Notes: a model not told the origin generated them from the sequence alone. Numbered from the stretch's first letter, positions 1 to 9,340 are shown. The stretch: DNA of 64,000 nucleotides from Hydrogenophaga pseudoflava NBRC 102511 (GCF_001592285.1 NZ_BCWQ01000006.1:62001-126000); one strand, 5' to 3'. A program made the numbers and translations.

Positions 1-130
1 CCAAGTGAGTCATTCCATCTAAATGCCAACAACGCCCGGTTCCTGACCGTCGAAAACTTCAACAGAATCAAAGGGATTGGCAACAGAACCTCGCTTGACT
101 TCGGAGCAGTGCTTCGCTTAAGCTGCCTCG

Positions 131-691
131 ATGCGTGTTCTCTGTGTCGCCGCTCTTCTTCTGGGATGTGCCTTGTGCCAGGCCGCCCCCAACGACCAGG
201 AGCCCGACGAGATGGTGCGAATGCTGGAGGAACGCGGAGTGATGGCTCGGCTGGGCTCACAGCTGCAGCAGGCCAGAAGCGACATGGGAGAACGTGCATC
301 CGATCTGGTGGTGCGCGCCATGGGGTTCCTGGGCGTGCCATACCGCTACGGCGGCAACAGCGTGGACACCGGCTTTGACTGCAGCGGCCTTGTCCGGGCG
401 GTCTATGAACAATCCTTCGGCAAGATCCTTCCCCGCCGGGCCGACCAGCAGGCGGCTGCCACGGAGGTCATTGACCGCAGCGACCTCAAGCCCGGCGACC
501 TCGTTTTCTTCAACACCATGAGACGTGCGTTCAGCCATGTGGGCATCTACCTGGGCGAAGGCAAGTTCATCCACGCCCCTCGCGCCGGAGGTGCCGTACG
601 CGTGGAAGACATGCGTGTGGCTTACTGGCGGACACGGTTCAATGGCGCGCGCAGGGTGCCACTGAGCAGCCAGGACGTCGGCAGTCCCTGA
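131..691 (+). CDS. Secreted NlpC/P60-family cysteine peptidase (peptidoglycan hydrolase)
   Basis: This 186-residue protein has an N-terminal hydrophobic signal segment (about residues 1-19) and a C-terminal NlpC/P60 domain. The catalytic Cys84 sits in the DCSG motif, His136 in SHVGIY and a third polar residue His148 in IHAP. Enzymes of this family cut D-Glu/DAP or related bonds in murein in the periplasm. A Leu-Leu-Gly-Cys stretch at residues 10-13 is a weak lipobox, so lipoprotein status is open. No good Shine-Dalgarno site precedes the ATG. The gene is monocistronic and converges on the oxygenase gene with a shared terminator between them. Confidence 0.9.
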   Translation: MRVLCVAALLLGCALCQAAPNDQEPDEMVRMLEERGVMARLGSQLQQARSDMGERASDLVVRAMGFLGVPYRYGGNSVDTGFDCSGLVRAVYEQSFGKILPRRADQQAAATEVIDRSDLKPGDLVFFNTMRRAFSHVGIYLGEGKFIHAPRAGGAVRVEDMRVAYWRTRFNGARRVPLSSQDVGSP

Positions 692-737
692 CCTGTTGCG
701 GTTGATCACGCGCCACCCGCAGCGGGGACAGGTCAGC

Positions 738-765
738 AAAAAGGCGCCGCAAGGGCGCCCTTTTT
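738..765. terminator. Bidirectional intrinsic terminator between convergent genes
   Basis: A GC-rich inverted repeat (GGCGCC core on each arm) is flanked by five A on the left and five T on the right. It can therefore end transcription of the peptidase gene on the plus strand and of the oxygenase gene on the minus strand. One base is bulged next to the right arm. Confidence 0.75.
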
Positions 766-780
766 GTAGAGTCCTGGCGC

Positions 781-1629
781 TCAGCCGCGCTTCTGGATCG
801 TGCGCCTGAAGTAGCGCTCGCGCACTCGGCGCGCCGTGCGCCAGAGCACCGGGGGGGCGAAATCCTGGCCCAGGCGCCACATCACACCAGAGAAGCTCTC
901 CTCCGGCCGCGACTTGAAAATGGTGGTGTGGATGCCGTCCGCCTCGCCTTTCGGACGCCCGTTGGTGTAGTAGTACAGCGCCAGCGACTTGCGGGTCATG
1001 TCCTCCGGACAGTTCAGGGGGTCCGGATGGCCGTGGAAGGAGTCGCTGGTGGTGGTGAAGATCGCCAGGCGGTTGAACACCGGCAGGATCTTGTCGCCGC
1101 AGAACTTGGTGTCCTTGTCCCACAGCTCAAGGTACCCACCGTACTCCTCCTTCCAGTCCTTGTTCAGGTACAGCAGCACGTTGATGCGGCGGTCCAGGAA
1201 GGTGCTGTCGTGCTTGTTGAAGTCGGCGTGCAGCTTCAGCAGGCCTCCGCGACGGATCTGGTGCAGGCCCCCCCCGCGCAACAGCGGGTCGGGAATCAGG
1301 TTGTCGATGCCGGTGAGCTTTTCGAGGAACTGCAGGAACGGGATCGAGTGGAACTGGTAGAACAGTTGGCGGGTCACCGGGCCGAACTGGGTTTCGTCGG
1401 CGCAGACCAGCTTGATCTCGGTCTGGCGGTTGTAGTTGTGCCAGTCGATGTCGGCGGGCTTCGGAAACTCGGCCAGCACCGCCTCGGCCACATCCGGGGG
1501 CAGGAAGTTGTCCAGGTGGATGTGGGGGAACGGATTGCCCTTGGCGTACCGCTCCGCGTTATCCACAGCCAGTTGAAGGTACTTGGGATCGTCAAACACA
1601 AAACGATCGCTCAGATCCACGGTGGACAT
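781..1629 (-). CDS. 2-oxoglutarate/Fe(II)-dependent oxygenase (prolyl 4-hydroxylase-like)
   Basis: The 282-residue protein shows the double-stranded beta-helix iron site: His134 and Asp136 in LHADF, a distal His at 199 (SFHGHP) and Arg213 (TRKS) placed to bind 2-oxoglutarate. This is the 2OG-Fe(II) oxygenase superfamily; members hydroxylate proteins or sugars and small molecules, and the substrate here is unknown. An in-frame ATG two codons upstream (base 1635) is only 3 nt from the GAGGAG ribosome site, while the ATG chosen is 9 nt away. It follows a glycan cassette and orphan kinase on the same strand, with a gap of about 140 nt. Confidence 0.85.
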   Translation of the reverse strand: MSTVDLSDRFVFDDPKYLQLAVDNAERYAKGNPFPHIHLDNFLPPDVAEAVLAEFPKPADIDWHNYNRQTEIKLVCADETQFGPVTRQLFYQFHSIPFLQFLEKLTGIDNLIPDPLLRGGGLHQIRRGGLLKLHADFNKHDSTFLDRRINVLLYLNKDWKEEYGGYLELWDKDTKFCGDKILPVFNRLAIFTTTSDSFHGHPDPLNCPEDMTRKSLALYYYTNGRPKGEADGIHTTIFKSRPEESFSGVMWRLGQDFAPPVLWRTARRVRERYFRRTIQKRG

Positions 1630-1771
1630 GTCCATGCGCTCCTCAGGAAGGGGTCGGGTCGATCCGACAAAACCTGACGATGCTAGGTCGCAAGACTTAA
1701 GATGCGTTTAAGCGTTCAGCCATCGTGGTCTGGTCGCTGGCGGTGCGGCCTGCCGCATCCTCATGCGGACA

Positions 1772-4006
1772 TCAAGCCTGGGCAGCGGGCACCGGTGGCA
1801 GCGCGATACAGAACGTGGCACCCTCACCTGGCGCCGCCACGGCGACGAGCTCACCGCCATGACGGTGCACGATGCGCTGCACCGTGGCCAGACCGATGCC
1901 GATGCCGGGAAACTGGTCCTCCCGGTGCAACCGCTGAAATGGCTGGAACAGCCGGTCAGCGTGGGCCATGTCGAAGCCCGCACCGTTGTCCGAGACGCAT
2001 ATGCCATGCAGCCCAGTGACACTCCCCGCATGCACACGGATCTCGGGGTCCGGTGTCGCACCGGTGTACTTCCAGGCGTTGTCAAGCAGATTGGTCATCA
2101 CCGAGGCCAGCATGCGCTCGTCACCGGTGACCTCCAGCCCTTCCTCGACATAGGTGCGCACCTGCCGACCGGACTCCTCGGCCAGCTGTGCCAGTCGCTG
2201 ACGGGCCAGTGCGGACACATCCACCCGGTCGAGGCGAAGATCCCCCCGGCTGCTTCTGGAGAGCGCCAGGATGCCTTCTATCAGCTGGCCCATGCGCGCA
2301 GCGGACTGGTGAATCCGGTCCAGATAGACCCTGGCCTGGTCGGGCAGTGTGTCGCCGAAATCTTCCTGCAGCGCCTGCGAGTAGCCGCTGAGCGCCCGCA
2401 ATGGTGCGCGCAGATCGTGGGAGACCGCATAGGCGAAGGTCTCCAGTTCCCGGTTCGCGGCGCTGAGCTCGGCGGTGCGCTCGGAGACACGAAACTCCAG
2501 TGTGGCGTTCATCTCCCGCAACGTGGCCTCGGCCGACTTGAGCGCGTCGATGTCGGTGTGGGTGCCCAGCATGCGCAGCGGCCTGCCGTCCGCGGACCGC
2601 TGCTCGATCTGTCCCAAGGACAGGATCCATTTCCAGCGCCCGTCCCTCGTGCGCAGTCGGAATTCGACGCGAAACGCCGCCTGGCGGCCCGCGAGGTAGT
2701 CCTCCAGCAGGCGCGGAATGCGGGCCTGGTCTTCGGGGTGGAGCCGTTCGCGCCACGATGCGAGGGTCTCGCGGAAATCGGCCGGGTCGTGGCCGAGCAT
2801 GACCGCGTACTCGGGACTCACGGTGGTTTCACCGGTTTCCAGGTTGAGGTCGTACAGCCCCTGACTGGCTGCCGCCAGGGCCAGGCGCAGCCGTTCTTCG
2901 CTGTCGTGCAGGGCCATCTCCGTGGCCCGTCGACCACTGATGTCGAGAAATGTCACCGCGCAAAGGCCCTCGCCCGCCCGGAAAGCGGAAACCGAAAAGA
3001 AGGTGCCCAGACGTTCGGACCCTTGCTCGAACTGCCGCGACTCGCCTGTCAATGCCACCCGGCCGTAGGTGCCGATCCAGTCCGCTTCGTCGCCCTCGAT
3101 ACCCGGCAGCACCTGCGTCAGCCGTTGCCCCATGACCTTGACCAGGTCCAGACCCGTGACATCGGCCAGATGGCGGTTGGCGGCAAGGATCACCAGATCC
3201 ACCGGTCTGCCCTGTCCGTCCTGAACCAGTTCGAACAATACAAAACCAGTGTTCATGTTCTCGAACAGGGAGCGGTAGCGGGCCTCGGACTCGATCAGCC
3301 GCAGCTTGGCCTGCGTGCGTTCGGTGATGTCGCGCGAAATGCCGAAGGTGCCTCGGATGTGTCCCTGGGCATCGCGCAGCGGCCCCTTGGTGGCCAGAAA
3401 TACCCTTCGCCCCTGCGCCGTGTCCAGGTGCTCCTCGTTGGTCTCCACACGGCCAGACGCCAGCACCCGCCGGTCGATGCCCCGGATCAGCGTCGCCTGT
3501 TCGGCCGGGAAAGCAGCCCCGTCGTCCTGGCCGAGCAAGGCGCTGGCGGGACGCCCCACATAGCGGGCCGCGGCGTCGTTGACCAGCAGGTAGCGTCCCT
3601 GCTCGTCCTTGGCGAAGATGGCGTCGCTGGAGCTCTGGGCGATGGCGGTGAGCAGCTCCAGGGCCCGGGTCTTTTCTTCCGCCTGGGCCTGTTCGCGCCG
3701 ATGGGAGGCGTTCAGCCGTCCGACCAGCCGGCGGACCAGCACATACAGCAGCAGGGTGGTGACGACGACGAAGAACCAGCCCTTGAGCATGCTGGCCTGC
3801 ACGAGCGCCTCGGGGTCGTGCCACAGCAGGCCCATCGCGCGGTCCGACAGCAGGATCCAGAGACCGGCAAACGCGGCATACACCAGCGCCACACGCAGGG
3901 CACCATGCGCCAGATTGATTCGTTCGTTGGATGTGTTCACTGGAATCCGGGCCGATGAAGCCGCTGCAACAAGCTTGGGCGACCTTACCCGTCCCGGCCC
4001 CGGCAT
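1772..4006 (-). CDS. Membrane-bound multi-PAS sensor histidine kinase (orphan)
   Basis: Two N-terminal transmembrane helices (roughly residues 37-60 and 72-96) are followed by three or so PAS regions, a HisKA dimerisation domain with phospho-acceptor His530 in SHDLRAP, and an HATPase domain with N box (NLLDNAWKYT), G1 (DNGAGF) and G2 (GIGIGLAT). The layout predicts autophosphorylation in response to a signal sensed in the cytoplasm. No response regulator lies next to it. The ATG chosen has an AGGG ribosome site 5 nt upstream; a TTG six codons earlier has none. It starts 72 nt after the DUF4038 gene and may be co-transcribed with it. The ligand is unknown. Confidence 0.9.
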   Translation of the reverse strand: MPGPGRVRSPKLVAAASSARIPVNTSNERINLAHGALRVALVYAAFAGLWILLSDRAMGLLWHDPEALVQASMLKGWFFVVVTTLLLYVLVRRLVGRLNASHRREQAQAEEKTRALELLTAIAQSSSDAIFAKDEQGRYLLVNDAAARYVGRPASALLGQDDGAAFPAEQATLIRGIDRRVLASGRVETNEEHLDTAQGRRVFLATKGPLRDAQGHIRGTFGISRDITERTQAKLRLIESEARYRSLFENMNTGFVLFELVQDGQGRPVDLVILAANRHLADVTGLDLVKVMGQRLTQVLPGIEGDEADWIGTYGRVALTGESRQFEQGSERLGTFFSVSAFRAGEGLCAVTFLDISGRRATEMALHDSEERLRLALAAASQGLYDLNLETGETTVSPEYAVMLGHDPADFRETLASWRERLHPEDQARIPRLLEDYLAGRQAAFRVEFRLRTRDGRWKWILSLGQIEQRSADGRPLRMLGTHTDIDALKSAEATLREMNATLEFRVSERTAELSAANRELETFAYAVSHDLRAPLRALSGYSQALQEDFGDTLPDQARVYLDRIHQSAARMGQLIEGILALSRSSRGDLRLDRVDVSALARQRLAQLAEESGRQVRTYVEEGLEVTGDERMLASVMTNLLDNAWKYTGATPDPEIRVHAGSVTGLHGICVSDNGAGFDMAHADRLFQPFQRLHREDQFPGIGIGLATVQRIVHRHGGELVAVAAPGEGATFCIALPPVPAAQA

Positions 4007-4078
4007 ACAAACCCTGCGATGCAAAAACTGCGAAAAATGACCGTTCGCGCGATGTGATCCGAAGACCCTATGCTGTCG

Positions 4079-5755
4079 TCAGGCCGACGCGCCGCCAACA
4101 GGCTGCACCAGCAGCAGCCAGTCGCTGTCGCCGGCAGCGTTCCTGGCCGGCGGCGTCACATGCAGCTGCCCCCCGCGCAAGTCGAGGTGCAAGGGGTGCG
4201 TTTCGAAGCTGGTCGGATCGACCCAGCAGCCCTTCAGCGGCCCTTTCAGCCGACGAACATCGAGCGAAAAGCCCTTGCTCTCGATCGTGTAGGCGAGAAC
4301 GGTGGACCTGGCTTCGGCCATGCCCACGGCGATGGGTGCGGGCGAGGTGGGCCGCCACCCGAGCTTGAGAAGCAGCCGCTGCAGGCGCCTGCTGCGCGGC
4401 AGGAAGGACCGGCGCCCCTCGGCCGGCGGCAGCGGCACGAACTCGTGCCACGGCAAGGTGGCCAGCAGGAACGACCGGGCCAGGCCGATCTGCCGGGCGC
4501 CGGGGAGTTGCATCGCCTGCGCCCACGGCAGGTTCCCCCAGCAGGACCCGGAGGGCGACGGGCCAAACGGCCGCTGCTCCGTGTTGACCTGCCAGATCCC
4601 GTTGGCCCCGTAGGTGTGCCCCGCCAGGCCGCTGTTGAGCGCATGCGCCCAGAACGCCTCGCGCGCGTCGCGGGCCGTGACGGTGGGGTTGATGTCCAGC
4701 GCTTCGTACCGGGACTCCCCGCTGATCACCGGCATGACCGGCCCCGCGCTCCAGCCCTCCTGCGCGCGCCGCGCGTGGTGGAGCGTGGGCTGCCCGTGAC
4801 CGGTTTGCTGCATCTCGAAGTCGAGCAACCCAGCGTCCGTGACCGACTCGCGGGCGCTGGTGACCGGGTGCGTGGAGATCATGCGGCCGAAGGCATCGAG
4901 GCGGCGCATCTCGCGGATCACCTCGGTCCATTCGGTGCGCAGCCGGGCCCGCGAGGCGTCCTTCTGCAGGTGGCCTTCCAGATACCACGGCATGGTCTGC
5001 TCGCCGGCGGCCACCCACACCACGGGCAGCGCCCCCCAGCGCGCGATCAGATGCCGCCAGTGCCGCTGCATGTTCTCCAGGCCGATCATGGGCAGGTAGT
5101 AGCCCCAGGCGCCCAGAATGCACGGCACCAGACCTTGCTCGACCAGGTGAAACACCCGCTGGTCCGCCTCGTCGAAAAAGGCCGGGTTGATCCGGCTCAG
5201 GTCGGTTTCCCAGCTGAAGCCACTGGCGCTGCGGCCCCGCTCGTCGAACAGCGGCATGTCCGGATACAGGCCTGCGACGAGCTGGATCAGGTTGAACCCG
5301 CGTTCCTTGCGGTTGCGTACCAGCGCCTGGAAATCATCCGGCCACGAGAGGCGGCCGCACAGCCCCATCCACCAGGTGTCGCCCAGCCAGAAGAACGGCG
5401 TGCCGTCGGCGTGGCAGAAGTGCCGCCGGTCCTCGGCCACCCGGATGCCACCGTGCCGGTAGAGCGGGTTGTCGCCCTGGTAGGCCGTGACCTCGACCGC
5501 ACCCACCTGGTCATGCAGACCCGCATTGCCCGCGTCGCTGCAGCGGGTGGTGAAGGTGTGGATACCCGTCTCGGCACTGGCGTAGCGGACACACCAGGTG
5601 TCCCCGCCGCCCCAGAACGCCGGCACCTCGACCACACGCTGGCTGGGCGATACGAACACCACGTCCAGCAGCAGATCTTTGAACGGCTCGTCATAGGCGA
5701 CGCTCGACCGGAAGCGGATCTCGACCGCCCTGTTCTGATGTGTGCGGAGCGTCAT
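4079..5755 (-). CDS. DUF5060/DUF4038 glycoside-hydrolase-like protein
   Basis: The N-terminal ~95 residues match the DUF5060 beta-sandwich pattern (VEIRF, FWGGGDTW) and are followed by a DUF4038 TIM-barrel region beginning near FFWLGDTWW. Proteins of this family include apiosidase-like glycoside hydrolases. A Glu in the VAAGEQTMPWY stretch is a candidate catalytic residue, but I cannot confirm it by alignment. No signal peptide is visible, so the 558-residue protein is probably cytoplasmic, unlike many relatives. The start overlaps the stop of the upstream glycosyltransferase gene as ATGA, which implies translational coupling in the glycan cassette. Confidence 0.85.
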   Translation of the reverse strand: MTLRTHQNRAVEIRFRSSVAYDEPFKDLLLDVVFVSPSQRVVEVPAFWGGGDTWCVRYASAETGIHTFTTRCSDAGNAGLHDQVGAVEVTAYQGDNPLYRHGGIRVAEDRRHFCHADGTPFFWLGDTWWMGLCGRLSWPDDFQALVRNRKERGFNLIQLVAGLYPDMPLFDERGRSASGFSWETDLSRINPAFFDEADQRVFHLVEQGLVPCILGAWGYYLPMIGLENMQRHWRHLIARWGALPVVWVAAGEQTMPWYLEGHLQKDASRARLRTEWTEVIREMRRLDAFGRMISTHPVTSARESVTDAGLLDFEMQQTGHGQPTLHHARRAQEGWSAGPVMPVISGESRYEALDINPTVTARDAREAFWAHALNSGLAGHTYGANGIWQVNTEQRPFGPSPSGSCWGNLPWAQAMQLPGARQIGLARSFLLATLPWHEFVPLPPAEGRRSFLPRSRRLQRLLLKLGWRPTSPAPIAVGMAEARSTVLAYTIESKGFSLDVRRLKGPLKGCWVDPTSFETHPLHLDLRGGQLHVTPPARNAAGDSDWLLLVQPVGGASA

Positions 5756-6915
5756 GCCTTGCCCCCGCCCGCCAGCCGCCGGGCTTCTTCAAGCATGGAC
5801 GCATCGCCATAGCGCTCGATCAGAGACATCGTGATCTGCGCCGTGGGCCTGCTCAACCACATCGGCGACTTCTTCAGAAAGCCGAAGCCCTGTTCGGGCA
5901 ATGACCAGTGCGGCAGCGCATAGGCCGGCCCTGTGGCGATGGTGGCCCAGAGAATGAAGCGGCGCAGCGTCGCTGCATCGACCGGTGCTGCCGACGGGTC
6001 GGTCAGGGCCCGCTGTTCTTCGCGCAGCGCCGTGTCCTCGGGGATCACCAGGTTCGCAGCCAGTTCGCGCAACTGGTCGGCGTCCATGCGTTCGAGGTGC
6101 TGATCGAACCGGGTGATGTCCAGTGTCTGGGCATGGCGATAGCCGCGATCAATGACCCAGCGGCTCAGACCGACCTCGCCACGGCGAATGGTTTCCAGCT
6201 TGTCGGCGGTGAGCGTCAGGTCCTGCCAGTACTTGCGGAAGCCCGGGTCCCTCAGGATGCGCGCGCCAAACATCAGCGCGAACGAGCAGTAGTGCAGGTG
6301 CGGCACGCCCTCATCCGGCACCCAGGGCCGGCCACGGCCGGGGTCTGCCAGAAAGTCCAGCCAGCCGTCGTTGGATACCGCGCCCACCAGATCCACCTCC
6401 AGCCGCTCGGCCTGCGCCAGCCAGTCTGCCGAGGCCGGCACCGGGAACCAGGCGGAATCGTTGACCAGCAACAGCTGATCGAGGCCCGGCAGTTGGTCCA
6501 GGGCCATCAGCACGCCCTCGCGGTAGGCGCCAAAGTCGTAACCGTAGTTGGGCCGCTCCACCAGCCGCCAGCACAGGGGTTGCAGGCGTTCGCGCTCCTG
6601 GGGCGTCAGCGGCAGGTTGCTGACCACCAGCGGCGCACAGCCCTTGCGCGCCAGGTAGGCCAGCGACGTCAGGTGGGAGTCCTGCAGCCCGAGGCGCGGG
6701 TACATGACATACACCGCGCAGCGCCGGGTGGCCGCCAGTGCGCCTTCGGTGATGAGCACCTGGCGCCTGAGCCAGTGGTCGTGCCACAGGTTGCCGAACC
6801 AGAGGTTGACGAGCAGGCCGGGCATCCGCCGCACACGGCCCCAGCGCCAGGCCAGATGGTTCCGCAGACGGGTGAGCCAGCGGCTGGCGGTCTGCGCGAG
6901 TGAATCGGTCCCCAT
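5752..6915 (-). CDS. RgpF-like (rhamnan synthesis protein F) glycosyltransferase
   Basis: The 387-residue protein carries RgpF-family hallmarks: an NYGYDFGAYREG stretch near residue 123 and an LLLVNDSAWFPV stretch about 25 residues later. RgpF proteins take part in making rhamnose-containing polysaccharides in streptococci and in many Gram-negative O-antigen or capsule loci. Here it would act at the cytoplasmic face of the membrane, but donor and acceptor are unknown. It starts 15 nt after the flippase gene and overlaps the DUF4038 gene by 4 nt, so the three are very likely one transcript. Confidence 0.85.
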   Translation of the reverse strand: MGTDSLAQTASRWLTRLRNHLAWRWGRVRRMPGLLVNLWFGNLWHDHWLRRQVLITEGALAATRRCAVYVMYPRLGLQDSHLTSLAYLARKGCAPLVVSNLPLTPQERERLQPLCWRLVERPNYGYDFGAYREGVLMALDQLPGLDQLLLVNDSAWFPVPASADWLAQAERLEVDLVGAVSNDGWLDFLADPGRGRPWVPDEGVPHLHYCSFALMFGARILRDPGFRKYWQDLTLTADKLETIRRGEVGLSRWVIDRGYRHAQTLDITRFDQHLERMDADQLRELAANLVIPEDTALREEQRALTDPSAAPVDAATLRRFILWATIATGPAYALPHWSLPEQGFGFLKKSPMWLSRPTAQITMSLIERYGDASMLEEARRLAGGGKA

Positions 6916-6930
6916 GCTGCGTCGGACGGC

Positions 6931-8421
6931 TCAGGACACCGATCGCCGGAGCATGGGCAGCACCAACCGGTGGCCCAGCGGTGCGAACACCGCCACCTCC
7001 AGCAGCCCCAGCAGCAGCAGGCGCACGAAAGGATGCTGGCCCGCCACCCAGGGCAGGTGGTGCACGAACCACCATCCGAGGGCCGAAGCGCCGAGCATCA
7101 ACAACAGCAGCAGGCCTTCCATCCGCAGGTTGCGCAGGCCCAGTTTCCAGCCCAGGTACTGGCTCGTGGCCCCGGTGACCACCTCGGCGCTCAGCACCGC
7201 CAGCACCGCCGTCTCGATGGAGTAATCGAACTGGAGGTAGACCCCGAGGAACAGCAGGAACGAGAGCACCTTGACCGCGCTCACGATGGCGATCCACTGC
7301 GGCTTGCCCATGGCCATGAACGCAGCGCCGTAGATGCCGCTGAGGCTGCTGAACCAGACCCCCATGGCCAGCAGCGGCAGGAAGTCGCCCCCTTTGACGT
7401 AGCGGTCGTCGTAGGCCAGATCGAAGAAGCTGCTGGCCCCGGTCACCAGCAGCACCACCAGAAAGCTCACCACCAGCATCAGCGGCACGCGGGTGCGCCG
7501 GAAGGCCTCTTTCAGCGGCACCCCGTGGTCCAGCATGCGCGAGTACCAGGGGAACACGATAGACGACTGCAGCGTCCCCACCAGCATCGCCACCATCAGC
7601 GACAGGCTGGTGGCGATGGAATAGACGCCCACCTCGGCCAGGGGGAAGATGGCCGCCAGCAGCACGCGGTCGATCTGCAGCGCCAGGAAAGAGATCATGG
7701 TGCTCAGGAACACCCACTTGCCGAAGCCGAAGATCGCCTTCACCGAGTCCCGGTCGAGCCGGAACCGGTCGGTCATGCCCGACAACATCGCATACGAGAG
7801 CCAGACCCGCAGGCCGCTGCTGACCACACCTGCGATCGCCAGCGCATAGACCGAGCGCAGGTACCAGGCCAGTCCCACCATCAGCACCGCGTTCAGCACC
7901 TGCACCAGGAGCTCGATCTTGGTCACGCTGGCAAGGTCCATCCTCCGAGCCGCGGTGAGCATGCGCGAGGACTGGAAGCCGTCGGCGATGGCACCGAGTG
8001 CCACCAGCGGGATCAGCCAGAGCAGTTCGCGGGCCATCGGGTCGTTGGCGCCGTAGATGTGCGCCATGGGCCAGGCCAACGCCGCCGCACCGATGAACAG
8101 GATCCCTCCCCGAATAGTCTGCAGGGTCCAGGCCGTCTGCAGGAAGACCGGTTCGTCACCTCGGGGGTTCTGCACCACGCTGGGCTTGAGCCCTAGGTCG
8201 GAGAACATCGCCAGGCCCTGCATCACGGCTGCGACCAGGGCCATCAGGGCAAATGCCTCCTGGAACAACAACGCCGCCAGTGCGATGTTCGATGCGAGAC
8301 GGATGATCTGCCCGCCACCGAACGCAACAACGATCCAGATCGTCCCGGTCTTGGCGCGGGCGGAGATGTGGGCCATTGAGGACTGGCCGACCTCCGCGGC
8401 GGGTGTCACTGAGTCGGTCAA
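6931..8421 (-). CDS. Polysaccharide flippase (Wzx/MOP superfamily)
   Basis: The 496-residue polytopic membrane protein has about 12-14 hydrophobic segments and the pattern of the polysaccharide biosynthesis/export (Wzx, MATE-like) family. Such proteins flip undecaprenyl-linked glycans across the inner membrane. The start chosen is TTG with GGGGAG 6 nt upstream; an in-frame ATG at 8376 (residue 16) lacks a well-spaced site but cannot be excluded. It is the first gene of the three-gene glycan cassette. No polymerase, ligase or initiating transferase is seen nearby. Confidence 0.87.
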   Translation of the reverse strand: MTDSVTPAAEVGQSSMAHISARAKTGTIWIVVAFGGGQIIRLASNIALAALLFQEAFALMALVAAVMQGLAMFSDLGLKPSVVQNPRGDEPVFLQTAWTLQTIRGGILFIGAAALAWPMAHIYGANDPMARELLWLIPLVALGAIADGFQSSRMLTAARRMDLASVTKIELLVQVLNAVLMVGLAWYLRSVYALAIAGVVSSGLRVWLSYAMLSGMTDRFRLDRDSVKAIFGFGKWVFLSTMISFLALQIDRVLLAAIFPLAEVGVYSIATSLSLMVAMLVGTLQSSIVFPWYSRMLDHGVPLKEAFRRTRVPLMLVVSFLVVLLVTGASSFFDLAYDDRYVKGGDFLPLLAMGVWFSSLSGIYGAAFMAMGKPQWIAIVSAVKVLSFLLFLGVYLQFDYSIETAVLAVLSAEVVTGATSQYLGWKLGLRNLRMEGLLLLLMLGASALGWWFVHHLPWVAGQHPFVRLLLLGLLEVAVFAPLGHRLVLPMLRRSVS

Positions 8422-8593
8422 GCAGCACTCCCCGGCGCCACATCTTGGGCAGCATGCAATCGCACCATTGGATACATCACGGTTGGTTCTGGTGCTCGGG
8501 CAGGCACCCTGTTGCGCGCAGGCGAATGAAAAAGTTCAAACGCGCGGGGCAAATTATCGCGAAGAATCTCTGCACGACCTGGATCGGGAGACG

Positions 8594-9307
8594 TTAAGTC
8601 TCGCGCCCCTCGATGCGCGCGGTGGCTCGGGCGATCAAACCATGCACCGCCTTTTCGGCGCTCGCAGCGTCGTGCTGCTCGATCGCGACGAGCAATTTCT
8701 GGTGCAGCTTCAATGCCGCACTGTCGGGAGCGCCGGTGGGGCTGCTGGAGGCCAGAAAGCTCGTTTTCCAGACAGCCGACAGCGCCATTTCCAGTTGCTG
8801 GATGAACACATTGCCGCAGGCCCGAACCACCGCGCCGTGGAAACGCAGATCGGCCTCGATGTAGTCGGTGCGGTGGCCCGCGCCGGCCATCGCTTCGAAG
8901 GCGCTGCGCAATTCGATCAGATCTGTTTCGCTGGCGCGAGTGGCCGCGAGTCGCGCGGCGAGTGGCTCGATGGCCAGACGCAACTCCAGCAGATCGGCTA
9001 GCAGTCCGCTGTCGAAATCGCCCTCGCCGTGCCAACTGAGCACCGCAGGATCGAACAAATGCCACTGCGCACGCGGCAACACGTGCGTGCCAGTGCGCGG
9101 ACGGATCGACACCAGACCCTTGGCCGCCAGGCTCTTCATGGCTTCCCGCACCACCAGACGACTTGCGCCATAGGCCTCCGCCAACTGCGGCTCGGTCGGC
9201 ATCTGCTCACCCTCGGGGTAGGTGCCGGTCACGATGTCGCGCCCGACGGCATCGACCAGTTGGTGATGGAAATTACGCAGTCGCGATGAAGACATGTCAC
9301 CGAGCAT
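8594..9307 (-). CDS. GntR-family (FadR subfamily) transcriptional regulator
   Basis: An N-terminal winged helix-turn-helix (GEQMPTEPQLAEAYGASRLV, then AMKSLAAKGLVSIRP) precedes an all-helical FCD ligand domain with acidic and His residues typical of its metal/ligand site. Such regulators usually repress a neighbouring catabolic operon until a carboxylic acid ligand binds. It is divergent from the binding protein, dehydratase and DapA-like genes, its likely targets. Starts at 9307, 9295 or 9346 are possible; none has a good ribosome site. I chose 9307 because 9346 would lie inside the putative operator. Confidence 0.88.
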   Translation of the reverse strand: MLGDMSSSRLRNFHHQLVDAVGRDIVTGTYPEGEQMPTEPQLAEAYGASRLVVREAMKSLAAKGLVSIRPRTGTHVLPRAQWHLFDPAVLSWHGEGDFDSGLLADLLELRLAIEPLAARLAATRASETDLIELRSAFEAMAGAGHRTDYIEADLRFHGAVVRACGNVFIQQLEMALSAVWKTSFLASSSPTGAPDSAALKLHQKLLVAIEQHDAASAEKAVHGLIARATARIEGRET

Positions 9308-9340
9308 AACCACGCGCACCGCACGGAAAGCATCGACATC

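Noticed and set aside
95..123. TTGACT-N17-TTAAGC as a promoter of the NlpC/P60 gene
   Set aside because: The -10 hexamer matches poorly and lies only 7 nt before the ATG, leaving no room for a normal leader.
1763..3958. A 731-codon plus-strand frame opposite the PAS kinase
   Set aside because: It is the antisense shadow of the kinase gene, which has clear domains; the frame's product is rich in His, Gln, Arg and Pro with no domain pattern.
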